Source: Bosea sp. OAE506 (lineage in GTDB: Bacteria > Pseudomonadota > Alphaproteobacteria > Rhizobiales > Beijerinckiaceae). Taken from it: a stretch of DNA of 64,000 bases. A model generated the notes under the pieces. That model was not told the origin of the DNA, did no database searches, and saw nothing but the letters and a program-made list of their open reading frames with translations. The stretch spans positions 2,047,001-2,111,000 of the forward strand of contig NZ_JBEPOB010000001.1 of NCBI RefSeq assembly GCF_040546595.1. The letters run 5' to 3'. This document shows positions 31,234-39,981 of this stretch, piece after piece (position 1 is the stretch's first letter; every line of letters starts with the position of its first letter). Made by a program: the position numbers and the translations under genes.

Positions 31234-31707
31234 CGGGGCGTTCGGGTTCATCCGCCAGACGGTGAAGTTCAGGAATGCCGCGAAGCTGACCCAGACCAGG
31301 TAAGGGACCAGCAGCCAGGCCGCGAGCGAATCGATCGGCGCAAACAGCACGATCAGCGCCGCGATCGAGAGCCACAGCGCCGACACGTTGACGAAGGCGA
31401 GGTCCATCCGGCGCAGGCCGAAGAACACGCCCGACCACATCGCATTCAGGACGAGCTGGACGCCGTAGACCGCCAGCGGCAGGGCGGCGCCACTGAAGCC
31501 CGCCTTGCGCCAGACCAGCCAGCCGGACGCCGCGATCATGCAATAGAGCAGCGTCCAGGCCGGCGGGAACAGCCAGTTGGGCGGCCGCCACCAGGGCTTC
31601 GCCAGCCCCTCATACCAGGCGCCGGGCTTGAAGATCGCGCCCGAACTCGCCGCTGCGACGCAGGCCACGACGAACCCCGCCAAACCCAAGCCGTCCATCG
31701 CATTCAT
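31228..31707 (-). CDS. tspO: TspO/MBR family protein
   Basis: This 159-residue, five-span tryptophan-rich protein has the family pattern W-YE-L-KP-W-PPNW-FP-W-LLY and later LNAMWSGVFFGLRR. TspO binds porphyrins and, in Rhodobacter, modulates photosynthesis gene expression with oxygen. It ends tail to tail with hemC, so tetrapyrrole supply and sensing genes adjoin. The start at 31707 (MNAMDGLG) is preferred to an in-frame codon at 31752. Confidence 0.92.
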   Translation of the reverse strand: MNAMDGLGLAGFVVACVAAASSGAIFKPGAWYEGLAKPWWRPPNWLFPPAWTLLYCMIAASGWLVWRKAGFSGAALPLAVYGVQLVLNAMWSGVFFGLRRMDLAFVNVSALWLSIAALIVLFAPIDSLAAWLLVPYLVWVSFAAFLNFTVWRMNPNAPA

Positions 31708-31807
31708 CGGCTGTATCCGAAGCCCCGTGGGCAGAGGCGCCGACGCTAGCACATCGCGGTGTGGGTGCCTGCGAAAAGACCGTGCAGTCGCTTGCCTTCG
31801 CCGTTTT

Positions 31808-31826
31808 CAATATATATTATATGATA
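31808..31826. promoter_or_regulatory. AT-rich operator-like site before the BigR-type gene
   Basis: The run CAATATATATTATATGATA contrasts with a GC-rich background and directly abuts the regulator ATG. BigR operators in Xylella and Agrobacterium are AT-rich palindromes of this kind overlapping the promoter (family knowledge). Confidence 0.5.
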
Positions 31827-32165
31827 ATGTATAATGATCAGAAAGACGGTCGGGCCGATCCCGGCGCGGCGCTCATGGCGGAGCGCGCGGTCGAGGTCGC
31901 CGCGCTGCTCAGGGTGATGGCGCATCCGCTCCGCCTGATGCTGGCCTGCAAGCTGACCGAGGGCGAATACGCCGTGGGCGAACTCGAGCGGCTGCTCGAC
32001 ATCCACCAGCCGGCGCTTTCCCAGCAGCTTGGCGTGCTCCGGGAGGCCGGCATCGTCGAAACCCGCCGCGACGGCAAGCAGATCCACTACCGGCTGACGC
32101 AGCAGAAGGCGGCCCAGCTGATCGAGGCGCTCTACGCCATCTTCTGCCGGACCCAGGAGTCATGA
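31827..32165 (+). CDS. BigR/SqrR-type ArsR family sulfide-responsive regulator
   Basis: This 112-residue winged-helix protein matches BigR in layout: AHPLRLMLACKLTEGEYAVGELERLL, then HQPALSQQLGVLREAGIVETRRDGKQIHYRL and the ending ALYAIFC. The two cysteines, in LACKL and near the end in IFC, are at the positions that form a persulfide-dependent link in BigR and SqrR. Metal-binding ArsR motifs are missing. The start at 31827 matches the BigR length; the later ATG at 31875 is possible. It overlaps the transporter gene by ATGA. Confidence 0.85.
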   Translation: MYNDQKDGRADPGAALMAERAVEVAALLRVMAHPLRLMLACKLTEGEYAVGELERLLDIHQPALSQQLGVLREAGIVETRRDGKQIHYRLTQQKAAQLIEALYAIFCRTQES

Positions 32166-32569
32166 TGAGTTCCTATGGATTTGCGCTGCTCGGCGGCGCG
32201 TTGCTCGGCCTCTCGGCTGCGCTGCTGCTTCTGCTCAATGGCCGGATCGCCGGGATCAGCGGGATGCTGGGTCGTTCACTGGCGGGGCAGGGCGGTCCGA
32301 GCGTCGGATTTCTGCTCGGGCTGCTGGCGGGTCTGCCGCTGCATCACGCCCTGACCGGGGCGACGCCCGTGCTGACGGTCGCGGCGTCCTGGCCTGCTGT
32401 GGTGGCAGCCGGGCTCCTTGTCGGCGTCGGCACCCGCATGGGCTCGGGCTGCACCTCCGGCCATGGCATCCTCGGGCTGGCGCGCCTGTCGCGACGCTCG
32501 CTCGTCGCGACGCTGTGTTTCCTCGCTGCCGGCGTCGCCACCGCAACCGTGATCGGGCTCCTGTCGTGA
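32162..32569 (+). CDS. YeeE/YedE family half-transporter, part 1
   Basis: This 135-residue membrane protein has about four spans and the family motif GSGCTSGHGILGLARLSRRS, whose cysteine is the sulfur-handling residue in YeeE. In BigR operons the same pair of half-size proteins moves sulfur compounds. It overlaps the regulator and the following gene by 4 bases each. Confidence 0.88.
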   Translation: MMSSYGFALLGGALLGLSAALLLLLNGRIAGISGMLGRSLAGQGGPSVGFLLGLLAGLPLHHALTGATPVLTVAASWPAVVAAGLLVGVGTRMGSGCTSGHGILGLARLSRRSLVATLCFLAAGVATATVIGLLS

Positions 32570-33006
32570 CGGCGCTCGCATTCGCCCGCTTCGGCGCAGC
32601 CCTTTTCTGCGGGATCCTGTTCGGGCTGGGGCTTTCGGTGTCCGGCATGATCGATCCGGCCCGCGTGCTGGGCTTCCTCGACCTCGCCAGCGGGCGGTGG
32701 GACCCCAGCCTCATGTTCGTACTGGGCGGGGCCGTTGGCGTCGCGGCGCTGGGTGTCGCGCTCCAGCGGCGGCTGGGGCGGCCACTGCTCGACACGCAGT
32801 TCCACATGCCGCCGAGCGAGCGGATCGACCGGCGGCTCGTCGCCGGCTCGCTGCTGTTCGGGGCCGGCTGGGGGCTGGCCGGCTTCTGCCCCGGCCCGGC
32901 GGTGACGGCGCTGAGCACCGGGTTGCCCCCGGTGCTGCTGTTCGTCCTGGCGATGATCGCAGGGATGTTGCTGCACGACCGCGTCTTGGCCCGCGCTGCA
33001 GGCTGA
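32566..33006 (+). CDS. YeeE/YedE family half-transporter, part 2 (DUF6691 type)
   Basis: This 146-residue partner has GLGLSVSGMIDPARVLGFLD near its start and GWGLAGFCPGPAV with a conserved cysteine. The GTG start overlaps the previous stop (GTGA). Together the two halves probably make one sulfur-transport unit under the BigR-type regulator. No rhodanese or persulfide dioxygenase gene follows, as the region is cut by the island. Confidence 0.86.
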   Translation: MTALAFARFGAALFCGILFGLGLSVSGMIDPARVLGFLDLASGRWDPSLMFVLGGAVGVAALGVALQRRLGRPLLDTQFHMPPSERIDRRLVAGSLLFGAGWGLAGFCPGPAVTALSTGLPPVLLFVLAMIAGMLLHDRVLARAAG

Positions 33007-33009
33007 GGC

Positions 33010-33725
33010 GGTCGATCGACGGCTGAGAAACGCTGGCTGGGGCGCTCGATCCGCAAATGGGGTTTCAACAGTCCAATTCTGATCGACGAGGACAATGTCA
33101 TCATCGCCGGTCACGGCCACTGGCAGGCTGCTCATGAGCTTGCCTTCAGGAAGTTCCGGTCGTCCGGCTCTGTCATCTCAGTGCCGATGAGAAGCGTTGC
33201 TATATCATCGCCGACAATCAGCTGGCTCTCCTGGCCGGGTGGGAGCCGGAGATCCTGGCGATTGAGCTGCAGCATCTGATCGTGCTGCCAGACTTTGATG
33301 TCGAGGCGATCGGCTTGACACGCCTCAGATGGATCTCATTATCGACCGTCCGAAGAAGGCGAAAGCAGAGCGGGAAGAATCCGCTCTCACGCTCGCCGTG
33401 ACGCGTCCCGGCGATCTCTGGCACCTTGGCGCCCACCGCGTGTTATGCGGCGATGCGCAGGCGTTGGCGTCTTTAGTCGCAGTCCTTGGAAACGACATGG
33501 CGCAGGTCGTCTTCACGGATCCGCCCTCCAACGTTCGGATTCGGGGCAATGTCAGCAAGAGCAAGTTGCACGATCACCGCGACTTTGCGATGGCGGCAGG
33601 CAAGATGACCGAGACGGAGTTCACGGTTTTCCTCAAGGCCCTCGTTCGATCGGCCAAACGCTTTGGCGACTCCGGCGCCATCATCTTCGCGTTGACGTGC
33701 TCCCCGATTTTGGGCCAGCGCGAGC
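33010..33725 (+). pseudogene. Broken ParB-domain DNA modification methylase
   Basis: Fragments in shifting frames read SIRKWGFNSPILIDEDNVIIAGHG (ParB-like), EKRCYIIADNQLALLAGWEPEILAIEL, then MDLIIDRPKKAKAEREE and HRVLCGDAQ with QVVFTDPPSN. This is the order in phage- and island-borne ParB/N6-adenine or N4-cytosine methylases. Frames change at least once before 33330, the catalytic DPPY is DPPS, and an IS3 element cuts off the rest. No working product is expected. Confidence 0.8.
33032..33044 (+). repeat. Possible attL: direct repeat of tRNA-Gln 3' end
   Basis: GCTGGCTGGGGCG is identical to bases 39980-39992, which cover the 3' end of the tRNA-Gln gene, in the same orientation. It marks the point where readable foreign sequence begins. 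Thirteen GC-rich bases could match by chance. Confidence 0.4.
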
Positions 33726-33747
33726 TGGAATCGTCCGGGGTTAGGGC

Positions 33748-34557
33748 TCATGCCGGCGGGGGCGCCGGAGAGCCGTTCATCAGCGATATCGGCGGCTTGT
33801 TGCCGATGGCGCTGTGTGGCCGGACCTCGTTGTAGTCTCTACGCCAAGCCTCCATTTTTGCCCGGGCGTCGTCAAGGCTCATGAACCAGTGCGTGTTCAG
33901 GCACTCGGCCCGGAACTTGCCGTTGAAGGACTCGATGAAGCTGTTGTCGGTCGGTTTGCCCGGCCTCGAGAAGTCGAGCACGACGCCCTTCTGATAGGCC
34001 CAGAGATCGAGGTCGCGGCTGACGAACTCCGAGCCCTGGTCGACGCGGATGCTCCGGGGGTAGCCCATGCCGCCGCAGATCCGCTCAAGCGTCACGACGA
34101 CGTCCTCGCCGCGATAACTGAAGCGCGGATCTACGGCCGGCGAGAACCGGGAGAAGATGTCGACCACGGTCAGGACCCTGATCTTGCGGCCCGTCGCGAG
34201 CTGGTCGTGGACAAAATCCATCGCCCAGGTCTCGTTCGTCTGCGTCGCCGGTTGACGGTCCTCGCGCAGCTTCGCCTTGACCCGGCGCCTGGGCACCTTA
34301 TTGCGCAATTGCAGGCCCAACTCCTTGTAAAGGCGATAGATCCGCTTCGGGTTCACCGCCCAGCCATCCCGCTGCAGCAGGATATGCACGCGGCGATAGC
34401 CATATCGCACACGCGTCTCGCAGATCTCTTTGATCCGATGCGTCAGCTCGGCCTGCGCGCCCCGCTTCGACTTGTAGACGTAGAGCGAGCGGTCGATCCG
34501 CAGTGCCGAGCAGGCGCGCCGCGTCGAGACCTTCCACTCACCTCGCAGCTTGTCCAC
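33748..34557 (-). CDS. IS3 family transposase OrfB (DDE integrase domain)
   Basis: This is the catalytic part of the transposase. The HTH_21 segment LTHRIKEICETRVRYGYRRVHILLQRDGW is followed by the DDE core: D in WAMDFVHDQL, D in IRVDQGSEFVS and E in SFIESFNGKFRAECL. It has no own ribosome site and is most likely made as an OrfAB fusion by a -1 shift at the A6G run in orfA. Confidence 0.9.
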   Translation of the reverse strand: MDKLRGEWKVSTRRACSALRIDRSLYVYKSKRGAQAELTHRIKEICETRVRYGYRRVHILLQRDGWAVNPKRIYRLYKELGLQLRNKVPRRRVKAKLREDRQPATQTNETWAMDFVHDQLATGRKIRVLTVVDIFSRFSPAVDPRFSYRGEDVVVTLERICGGMGYPRSIRVDQGSEFVSRDLDLWAYQKGVVLDFSRPGKPTDNSFIESFNGKFRAECLNTHWFMSLDDARAKMEAWRRDYNEVRPHSAIGNKPPISLMNGSPAPPPA

Positions 34558-34847
34558 GAGCTCGCGTTTGCGTGCAGGCCTCGGAGCTTTTTTGAGAGCA
34601 CATCCTGCAGCATGGCCTTGTCAAGCGACAGGTCCGCCACGATCCGCTTCAGCTTCGCGTTTTCTTCCTCAAGCTGCCGCAGCCGCTTCATCTCCGACGG
34701 CATCAGCCCGGCGTACTTCTTGCGCCAGTTATAGAACGTCGCGTCCGAAATGCCGGCCTTCCGACAGACCTCCGCGATCGGCACGCCACCCTCAGCCTGC
34801 TTCAAAACGAACGCGATCTGCGCCTCGGTGAACTTCGATGCCTTCAT
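34443..34847 (-). CDS. IS3 family transposase OrfA with frameshift site
   Basis: The helix-turn-helix protein (KASKFTEAQIAFVLKQAEGGVPIAEVCRKAGISDATFYNWRKKY) is followed by a leucine-rich coil (MKRLRQLEEENAKLKRIVADLSLDKAMLQD). At 34588-34593 the minus strand reads A AAA AAG in the zero frame, a classic -1 slippery heptamer. The shifted frame continues KAPRPARKRELVDKLRGEW straight into OrfB. The zero-frame tail to 34443 is unconserved. Confidence 0.88.
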   Translation of the reverse strand: MKASKFTEAQIAFVLKQAEGGVPIAEVCRKAGISDATFYNWRKKYAGLMPSEMKRLRQLEEENAKLKRIVADLSLDKAMLQDVLSKKLRGLHANASSWTSCEVSGRSRRGAPARHCGSTARSTSTSRSGARRPS

Positions 34848-34899
34848 GGAACTCTCCTCGTCCCGATCGCGGGATCATAAATGGAAAATTCCAGTTCAG

Positions 34900-35328
34900 A
34901 CTGGCCGGGTTTTCGGGGAGCACGTCAGCCTGATCCGTCGCTGGCTGGTGACGGATGTGGCCGCCTATGAGGGCGCGCGGCTACGCGGGGGCCTGCTCGA
35001 TACCACCAACACGTCAAAGGCCGTCTGGGCCGATAGCGCCTATCGCTCCGCAGCTAACGAGGACTTCCTCGACAAGCACGGCTTCGTCAGCATGATTCAT
35101 CGCAAGAAGCCCAAGCGCAGGCCCATGCCGGAGGCGACGCGGCACGCAAACAACGCGAAGTCGAAGGTCCGCTCCCTCGTCGAGCATGTCTGCGCACAGC
35201 ACAAGGCGAGGATGGGCCTCTTTGTGCGCACGATCGGCATCGCAAGGGCCAAAACCAAGATCGGCATCGCCAATCACGCCTACAACATCCGCCGGCTCGT
35301 CTGGCTTAACCGAACCGCCGGAACATAA
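34900..35328 (+). pseudogene. IS5 family transposase remnant (C-terminal part)
   Basis: The reading FGEHVSLIRRWLVTDVAAYEGARL, VWADSAYRSAANEDFL, IHRKKPKRRPMPEATRHAN and SKVRSLVEHVCAQHKARMGLFVRTIG is the C-terminal half of an IS5-type transposase, with its last catalytic residues (E in VEHV, preceded by the D in WADSAY). The N-terminal half is gone, replaced by the IS3 element. Confidence 0.85.
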
Positions 35329-35508
35329 GCGACGTCAGCGCCAGCTGACGCCCCCGACACTCAGACTGCACGCCTCAAGGTCGAGCCTACCTCCAGCAAC
35401 GGACCTCTGTGCCACGCCGGGAATGCATAAGCCCCCACGAAAAAAATTGACGTTCTTCGAGCCGCCCAGCTTAGTTAGATGCATCCGTACCACATCAAGC
35501 GGGAACTG

Positions 35509-37245
35509 ATGAGCAATTCCTTTCAAGATGGCGCGCGCTCGCCTGAGGTGAGCCGGGCGTTCGGGGCGTGTACGCGCTGGTTTGGCGGCGTCGCAGTCTT
35601 CTCCGCGCTGGTCAACATCCTCTATCTGACCGGCTCGCTCTACATGTTGCAGGTCTATGACCGCGTGCTGACCAGCCGTTCAGTGCCGACGCTGGTCGCG
35701 CTCTCGCTTATCGTGCTCGCAGCTTTTCTGCTGCAGGGCGTGCTCGACGGACTGCGCACGCGCATGCTGGCGCGGATCGGCGCGCGCTTCGACGAGCTGC
35801 TCGCGCCGCGGGTCTATCAGGTCGTCGCCGAATTGCCGCTAAAGGGAGTGCGCGGCTCCGAGGTCGTGGCTCCCGTGCGCGATCTCGACCAGGTCCGCGG
35901 CTTCCTCTCGGGACTCGGTCCCACTGCGCTTTTCGACACGCCCTTTATGCCGATCTTCCTAATCGTTATCTTCCAGCTGCATCCCTGGCTCGGCTGGCTG
36001 ACGGTCTGCGGCGTGGTCGTCATCATCGGGCTGACCCTATTGACCGAGCGGCGCAGCCAGCCGCCGGCGCGGGCTCTGGCGGAGGTCTCAGTGCATCGAC
36101 ACAATCTCGTCGAGACCACCCGGCGCAACGCCGAGGTCGTCGGCGCGCTCGGCATGCGGCCGGCCTTCCTGGCTCGCTATAGCGCCATCAGCGAACGCCA
36201 TGTCACGGAGACGCTGAAGGCGAGCGACGTCGTCAGCGGGCTTGGCGCTTTCGCCAAGGTCTTTCGGCTGATCCTGCAATCGGCATCTCTCGGGCTTGGC
36301 GCCTATCTCGCCATCAAGGGCGAGATCTCGGCCGGCGTGATCATCGCCGCGTCGATCCTGACCTCGCGGGCGCTGGCGCCGATCGAGACCGCCGTCGCTC
36401 ACTGGAAGGGGTTCGTCGCTGCCCGCCAGAGCTATCGCCGCCTCGAGCGCAGCCTCGCGCTGGTGCCCGCCGACGAGCAGCGCCTGCCGCTGCCTGCCCC
36501 GGCCCGGCACCTGGTGGCCAAGGACCTTGTCGTCGGCCCGCCAGGTCAGCCCACGCCCGTGCTCGTTGGCGTCTCGCTGCGCCTGACGGCGGGCGATGCG
36601 ATCGGCGTCATCGGCCCCACCGGCTCGGGCAAATCGACGCTGGCACGCGCGCTGGTCGGCGTCTGGCCGGCCCATAAGGGCAAGGTCAGACTCGACGGCG
36701 CGGCGCTCGACCAGTGGGGCGATCAGCTCGGCCGCCATATCGGCTATCTACCTCAGGACGTCGAACTCTTCGACGGCACGGTGGCCGAGAATATCTCTCG
36801 GTTCGCGGCAACTCCCGATCCGGAGGCGATCATTGCGGCAGCCCGCGCGGCCGCCGCCCATGACCTGATCCTCGAACTGCCCAAGGGCTACGACAGCCGC
36901 ATCGGCGAGGCGGGCGCTTCGCTCTCGGGCGGCCAGCGCCAGCGCGTTGCGCTGGCGCGCGCGCTCTATGGCGATCCCTTCCTCGTCGTGCTTGACGAGC
37001 CCAACGCCAATCTCGACAACGCCGGCGATGAGGCGCTCAACGCGGCGATCCGCTCGGTCCGCGCGCGCGGCGGCATCGCCGTCGTCATCACCCATCGCCC
37101 GTCGGGGCTCGCCGCCGTCAACCTCGTCGCCGTCCTCAAGGACGGCCGCATTGGCACGGCCGGTCCGCGCGACGAGGTTCTGCAGTCGCTTGCTCAGCCC
37201 GTGTCCGGCCCGATGGCGCGCCCAGCCCGGGTGGTGTCCGCATGA
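35509..37245 (+). CDS. Type I secretion ABC transporter (PrtD family)
   Basis: This 578-residue permease-ATPase has six spans (about residues 20-290) and an ATP-binding domain with Walker A GPTGSGKSTLARALVG, signature LSGGQRQRVALARAL, Walker B FLVVLDEPNANLD and the H-loop VVITHRPSG. The opening SRAFGACTRWFGGVAVFSALVNILYLTGSLYMLQVYDRVLTSRS is the PrtD/HlyB-type exporter signature. It overlaps the adaptor gene by ATGA. No outer-membrane TolC gene or RTX substrate lies nearby. Confidence 0.93.
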   Translation: MSNSFQDGARSPEVSRAFGACTRWFGGVAVFSALVNILYLTGSLYMLQVYDRVLTSRSVPTLVALSLIVLAAFLLQGVLDGLRTRMLARIGARFDELLAPRVYQVVAELPLKGVRGSEVVAPVRDLDQVRGFLSGLGPTALFDTPFMPIFLIVIFQLHPWLGWLTVCGVVVIIGLTLLTERRSQPPARALAEVSVHRHNLVETTRRNAEVVGALGMRPAFLARYSAISERHVTETLKASDVVSGLGAFAKVFRLILQSASLGLGAYLAIKGEISAGVIIAASILTSRALAPIETAVAHWKGFVAARQSYRRLERSLALVPADEQRLPLPAPARHLVAKDLVVGPPGQPTPVLVGVSLRLTAGDAIGVIGPTGSGKSTLARALVGVWPAHKGKVRLDGAALDQWGDQLGRHIGYLPQDVELFDGTVAENISRFAATPDPEAIIAAARAAAAHDLILELPKGYDSRIGEAGASLSGGQRQRVALARALYGDPFLVVLDEPNANLDNAGDEALNAAIRSVRARGGIAVVITHRPSGLAAVNLVAVLKDGRIGTAGPRDEVLQSLAQPVSGPMARPARVVSA

Positions 37246-38579
37246 CCGAACTGACAGCCAACCAGCCTCCGCCCGGCCAGTCCAAGCCGGACTATATCCG
37301 GTCCCTGCGCAAGCAGCAGCTGATCGGCCTCTCCGTCGTCGGCTTCTTTGCCGGCACGCTCGGCGTCTGGTCGATGACGACGACCTTGCAGGGCGCGGTC
37401 GCGGCTACCGGCCAGTTCGTCGTCGCCAGCGAAGTCAAGAAGGTGCAGCATCCGACCGGCGGCGTCGTCGGCGAGCTGATGGTGCGCGAGGGCGACCGCG
37501 TCTGGGCAGGCGATGTCGTGCTGCGTCTCGACGAGACGGTGGCCCGCGCCAATTACCAGATCGTCTCAAAGCAGATCGACGAATTCGCGGTGCGCTCGCT
37601 GCGTCTCGCCGCTGAGCGCGACGGTGGGGTGGCTTTGAGCCTGACGCCGGAGATCGAGGCCCGCAAGGCCACTCCCGAAATCGCCCAGCTCGTCGCGGCC
37701 GAGACCAGGCTGTTCGAGGTGCGCCGTGCCGCTCGCTATGGCCAGCGCGCCCAGTTGCGCAAGCGCGTCGCCCAGTTACGCGACGAGATCAAGGGACTGA
37801 CGGCCCAGCAGTCGGCCAAGGAGCGCGAGGCGGCGATCATCGCTGTCGAGCTGGTCGGCGTAGAGGATCTCTACAGACGCAACCTGATCCAGTTGACGCG
37901 ACTGAGCGCGCTGCAGCGCGACCAGGCCTCGATCGAGGGCCAGCGTGGCCAGCTCGTCGCCAACATCGCACAGTCCGAAGGCAAGATCGCCGAGATCGAA
38001 TTGCAGATCATCCAGATCGACGAGGACCAGCGCGCCGAGGTGATGAAGGAGCTGCGAGAGATCCAGGGCCGCGAAGGCGAGCTGGTCGAGCGCCGCTCGG
38101 CGGCTCAGGACCAGCTCAAGCGCATCGATCTGCGCGCCCCCAGCAGCGGCACGGTGCATCAGTTGACGGTTCACACGCTCGGCGGCGTGCTCCAGCCCGG
38201 CGAGCCGGCCATGCTGATCGTCCCGGCCGATGACGAGCTCCAGCTCGACACAAGGGTCGCGCCGACTGATATCGACCAGATCAGCTTTGGCCAGACCGTC
38301 AGGGTCAAGGTCCAGGCGGGCAACCAGGCCTCCAATCCCGAGCTGATCGGCAAGGTCTCGCGCATCAGCGCCGACATCAGCCGCGACGAGCGCCAAGGCA
38401 CTGTCTACTACACTGTGCGGGTCGCTCTGCCGCGCAGTGAGATGGAGCGGCTGGCCCCGGTCAGGGTCATCGCGGGCATGCAGGCCGAGGCCTATATCGA
38501 GACCGTGCCGCGCACGCCGCTGGCCTTTCTGCTGAAACCAATCACCACACAGTTCGACAGGACGTTCAGGGAACGGTAA
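37242..38579 (+). CDS. Type I secretion membrane fusion protein (HlyD/PrtE family)
   Basis: This 445-residue adaptor has one N-terminal span (LIGLSVVGFFAGTLGVWSM), a lipoyl half (VKKVQHPTGGVVGELMVREGDRVWAGDVVLRLD), a long coiled coil (about residues 100-285), the second lipoyl half (IDLRAPSSGTVHQLTVHTLGGVLQPGEPAMLIVP) and a beta barrel. It works with the ABC protein to export an unknown protein. Codon use looks like the core genes, unlike the transposon debris on both sides. Confidence 0.92.
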   Translation: MTELTANQPPPGQSKPDYIRSLRKQQLIGLSVVGFFAGTLGVWSMTTTLQGAVAATGQFVVASEVKKVQHPTGGVVGELMVREGDRVWAGDVVLRLDETVARANYQIVSKQIDEFAVRSLRLAAERDGGVALSLTPEIEARKATPEIAQLVAAETRLFEVRRAARYGQRAQLRKRVAQLRDEIKGLTAQQSAKEREAAIIAVELVGVEDLYRRNLIQLTRLSALQRDQASIEGQRGQLVANIAQSEGKIAEIELQIIQIDEDQRAEVMKELREIQGREGELVERRSAAQDQLKRIDLRAPSSGTVHQLTVHTLGGVLQPGEPAMLIVPADDELQLDTRVAPTDIDQISFGQTVRVKVQAGNQASNPELIGKVSRISADISRDERQGTVYYTVRVALPRSEMERLAPVRVIAGMQAEAYIETVPRTPLAFLLKPITTQFDRTFRER

Positions 38580-39104
38580 AAATACTACATATAGCCAATT
38601 TGCCGCCACTCAATGATCTAGCACGGACGCTCGATCCTGCGAACAGACGGGCTGGTAGCCAGATTATCGTTAGTCTTGCTCGGCGCCCATAGACAGGCTG
38701 GCAAAAGCCTTTCACCTGCGGAGCCGTAAGTTATCAAATTACCGCGTTTCGTCACCAAGTCTCGTATTAAATACCCTTGAGATATCATCCTGTAGCTGAA
38801 TGACTTGTTGATCGCAGCAACGTTGGGCGACGCCGAACTCGGCGAGATGATCACTTGGTGCGACGAACTAGCGCCGGACGGCAATAGGACGCCGGCAGAG
38901 GGCGTCGATCCCAACCTCACATAAAGCCGCGTAAACCGACTGGACTTCGTTGTGCTGTCGAGCATTGGTATGTCCGACGGCGCGGCGGTGAGCGCGCCAC
39001 TCTCCTAAAGAACCCTGCCGGCTATGCGCCGAGGCGGGATCGAGTTGGTGACGGGGCTATTCCCGTTTTACTGCATGGAAGGAAATTTTTATGTCTCGCC
39101 CTAA
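38580..39104. other. Gap without a clear gene
   Basis: These 525 bases are less GC-rich than the window and hold only a weak leftward ORF (38618-38965, 115 codons, serine-rich, no family or ribosome site). I read it as decayed or non-coding island DNA. Confidence 0.5.
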
Positions 39105-39656
39105 CGTCAAGACGGCGTGCGCTACCGCTACTACGTCTTGCAGGCCGTGCTGCAGCATCGCAAGGGGGCGGCTGGTTCGGTTGCGAGAGTCTAGGCGCCC
39201 AAGATCGAAGCGGCGGTGATGGCGACCACGACGCCCAACGCCATTGCCCGCATCACCCTTCACCCCGACCGCATAAGCATCGACTGTCGATCCGACGATG
39301 ATGCGGACGGTGCGGCCTAAGATCATGGCGTGATCATCGCGCCGTTTTCCTGGCAGCCTCAGGGCCGGCGCAAGGGCGTCGCTAATCAACCATCGCAACT
39401 GCCAAGGCTCGATCACGATACGCCCCAAGAGATCCTCACGACGATCGCGCAAGCGCGCCGTTGGATGTCTGGGCTGATCGACGGATCGCTCGCCTCGACG
39501 GATGCAATCGACGAGAGCGAAGGCAGGGGCGAGCGCAATGTTCGAAAACTCCTGCCACTCGCCTGCCTCTCGCCAACCATCATCCGCGCCATCGCCGACG
39601 GCGCCGCGCCAAAGCAATCTCACTATCAGCCGGCTGACGGCAGCTCTGCCCCATGA
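39105..39656 (+). pseudogene. Decayed large serine recombinase, C-terminal part
   Basis: Broken frames read DGVRYRYYVLQAVLQHRKGAAG and SVARV-APKIEAAVM, the zinc-ribbon and linker end of site-specific serine recombinases. They continue with RKGVANQPSQLP, then IAQARRWMSGLIDGS and ERNVRKLLPLACLSPTIIRAI, the usual helix-turn-helix tail. At least two stop codons or shifts interrupt it, and the catalytic N-terminal domain is missing. It is probably the integrase relic of the element that entered near tRNA-Gln. Confidence 0.8.
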
Positions 39657-39981
39657 CTGGGCCGACCAGGAACAGCGTCTACCCGCCAGCTAATTTTAGT
39701 CCGAGAATGGATAGTGTAACGGCGCGCGGGCCACCGCGCGCTGATTTGCTTGCGGCGGCCGGATTGTCGAACCGGTCTCTGCGCAAAGGATTGCGAACAG
39801 TTCTGTCGCCAATCCCCACGGAACACGAAAAAGCCCCCCGCCAGACCATGGCCAGAAATCGGACAGAAATAGCGGATTACCGGCCGGCCGCAGCACCCTC
39901 AGACCAAGCAGGCCCAGCTAACCCTCGACACTGTCGCAGGAAGTGCCGCCGGGGCTGAATATCTGGTTCGGCGTTTATGGC
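39657..39981. other. Gap between recombinase relic and tRNA-Gln
   Basis: No gene is visible. An 8-bp perfect hairpin GCGCGCGG-GCCA-CCGCGCGC lies at 39722-39741, without a clear T tract. Confidence 0.5.

Larger units (their letters stand above)
33726..34893 (-). mobile_element. IS3 family insertion sequence (IS407/IS511-like)
   Basis: The element carries orfA and orfB of an IS3-type transposase on the minus strand. The likely ends are TGGAATCGTCC at 33726 and GGAAAATTCCA ending at 34893, which share TGGAAT and TCC in inverse orientation. The flanking 3-4 bases (AGC and GTT) do not form a target duplication, so the element has been rearranged or the ends are a few bases off. It interrupts the methylase gene on the left and adjoins an IS5 remnant on the right. 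Confidence 0.8.

Noticed and set aside
33724..34897. Target-site duplication of the IS3 element
   Set aside because: The bases next to the proposed ends (AGC and GTT) differ, so no duplication can be claimed.
34897..35328. Intact IS5 element
   Set aside because: Only the C-terminal half of the transposase is left and no left end can be found.
38618..38965. 115-codon leftward ORF after the HlyD-type gene
   Set aside because: No ribosome site, no family, serine-rich composition and location in decayed island DNA. Treated as gap.
39057..39623. 188-codon leftward ORF before tRNA-Gln
   Set aside because: The plus strand carries recognisable serine-recombinase fragments in broken frames, so this ORF is their antisense shadow.
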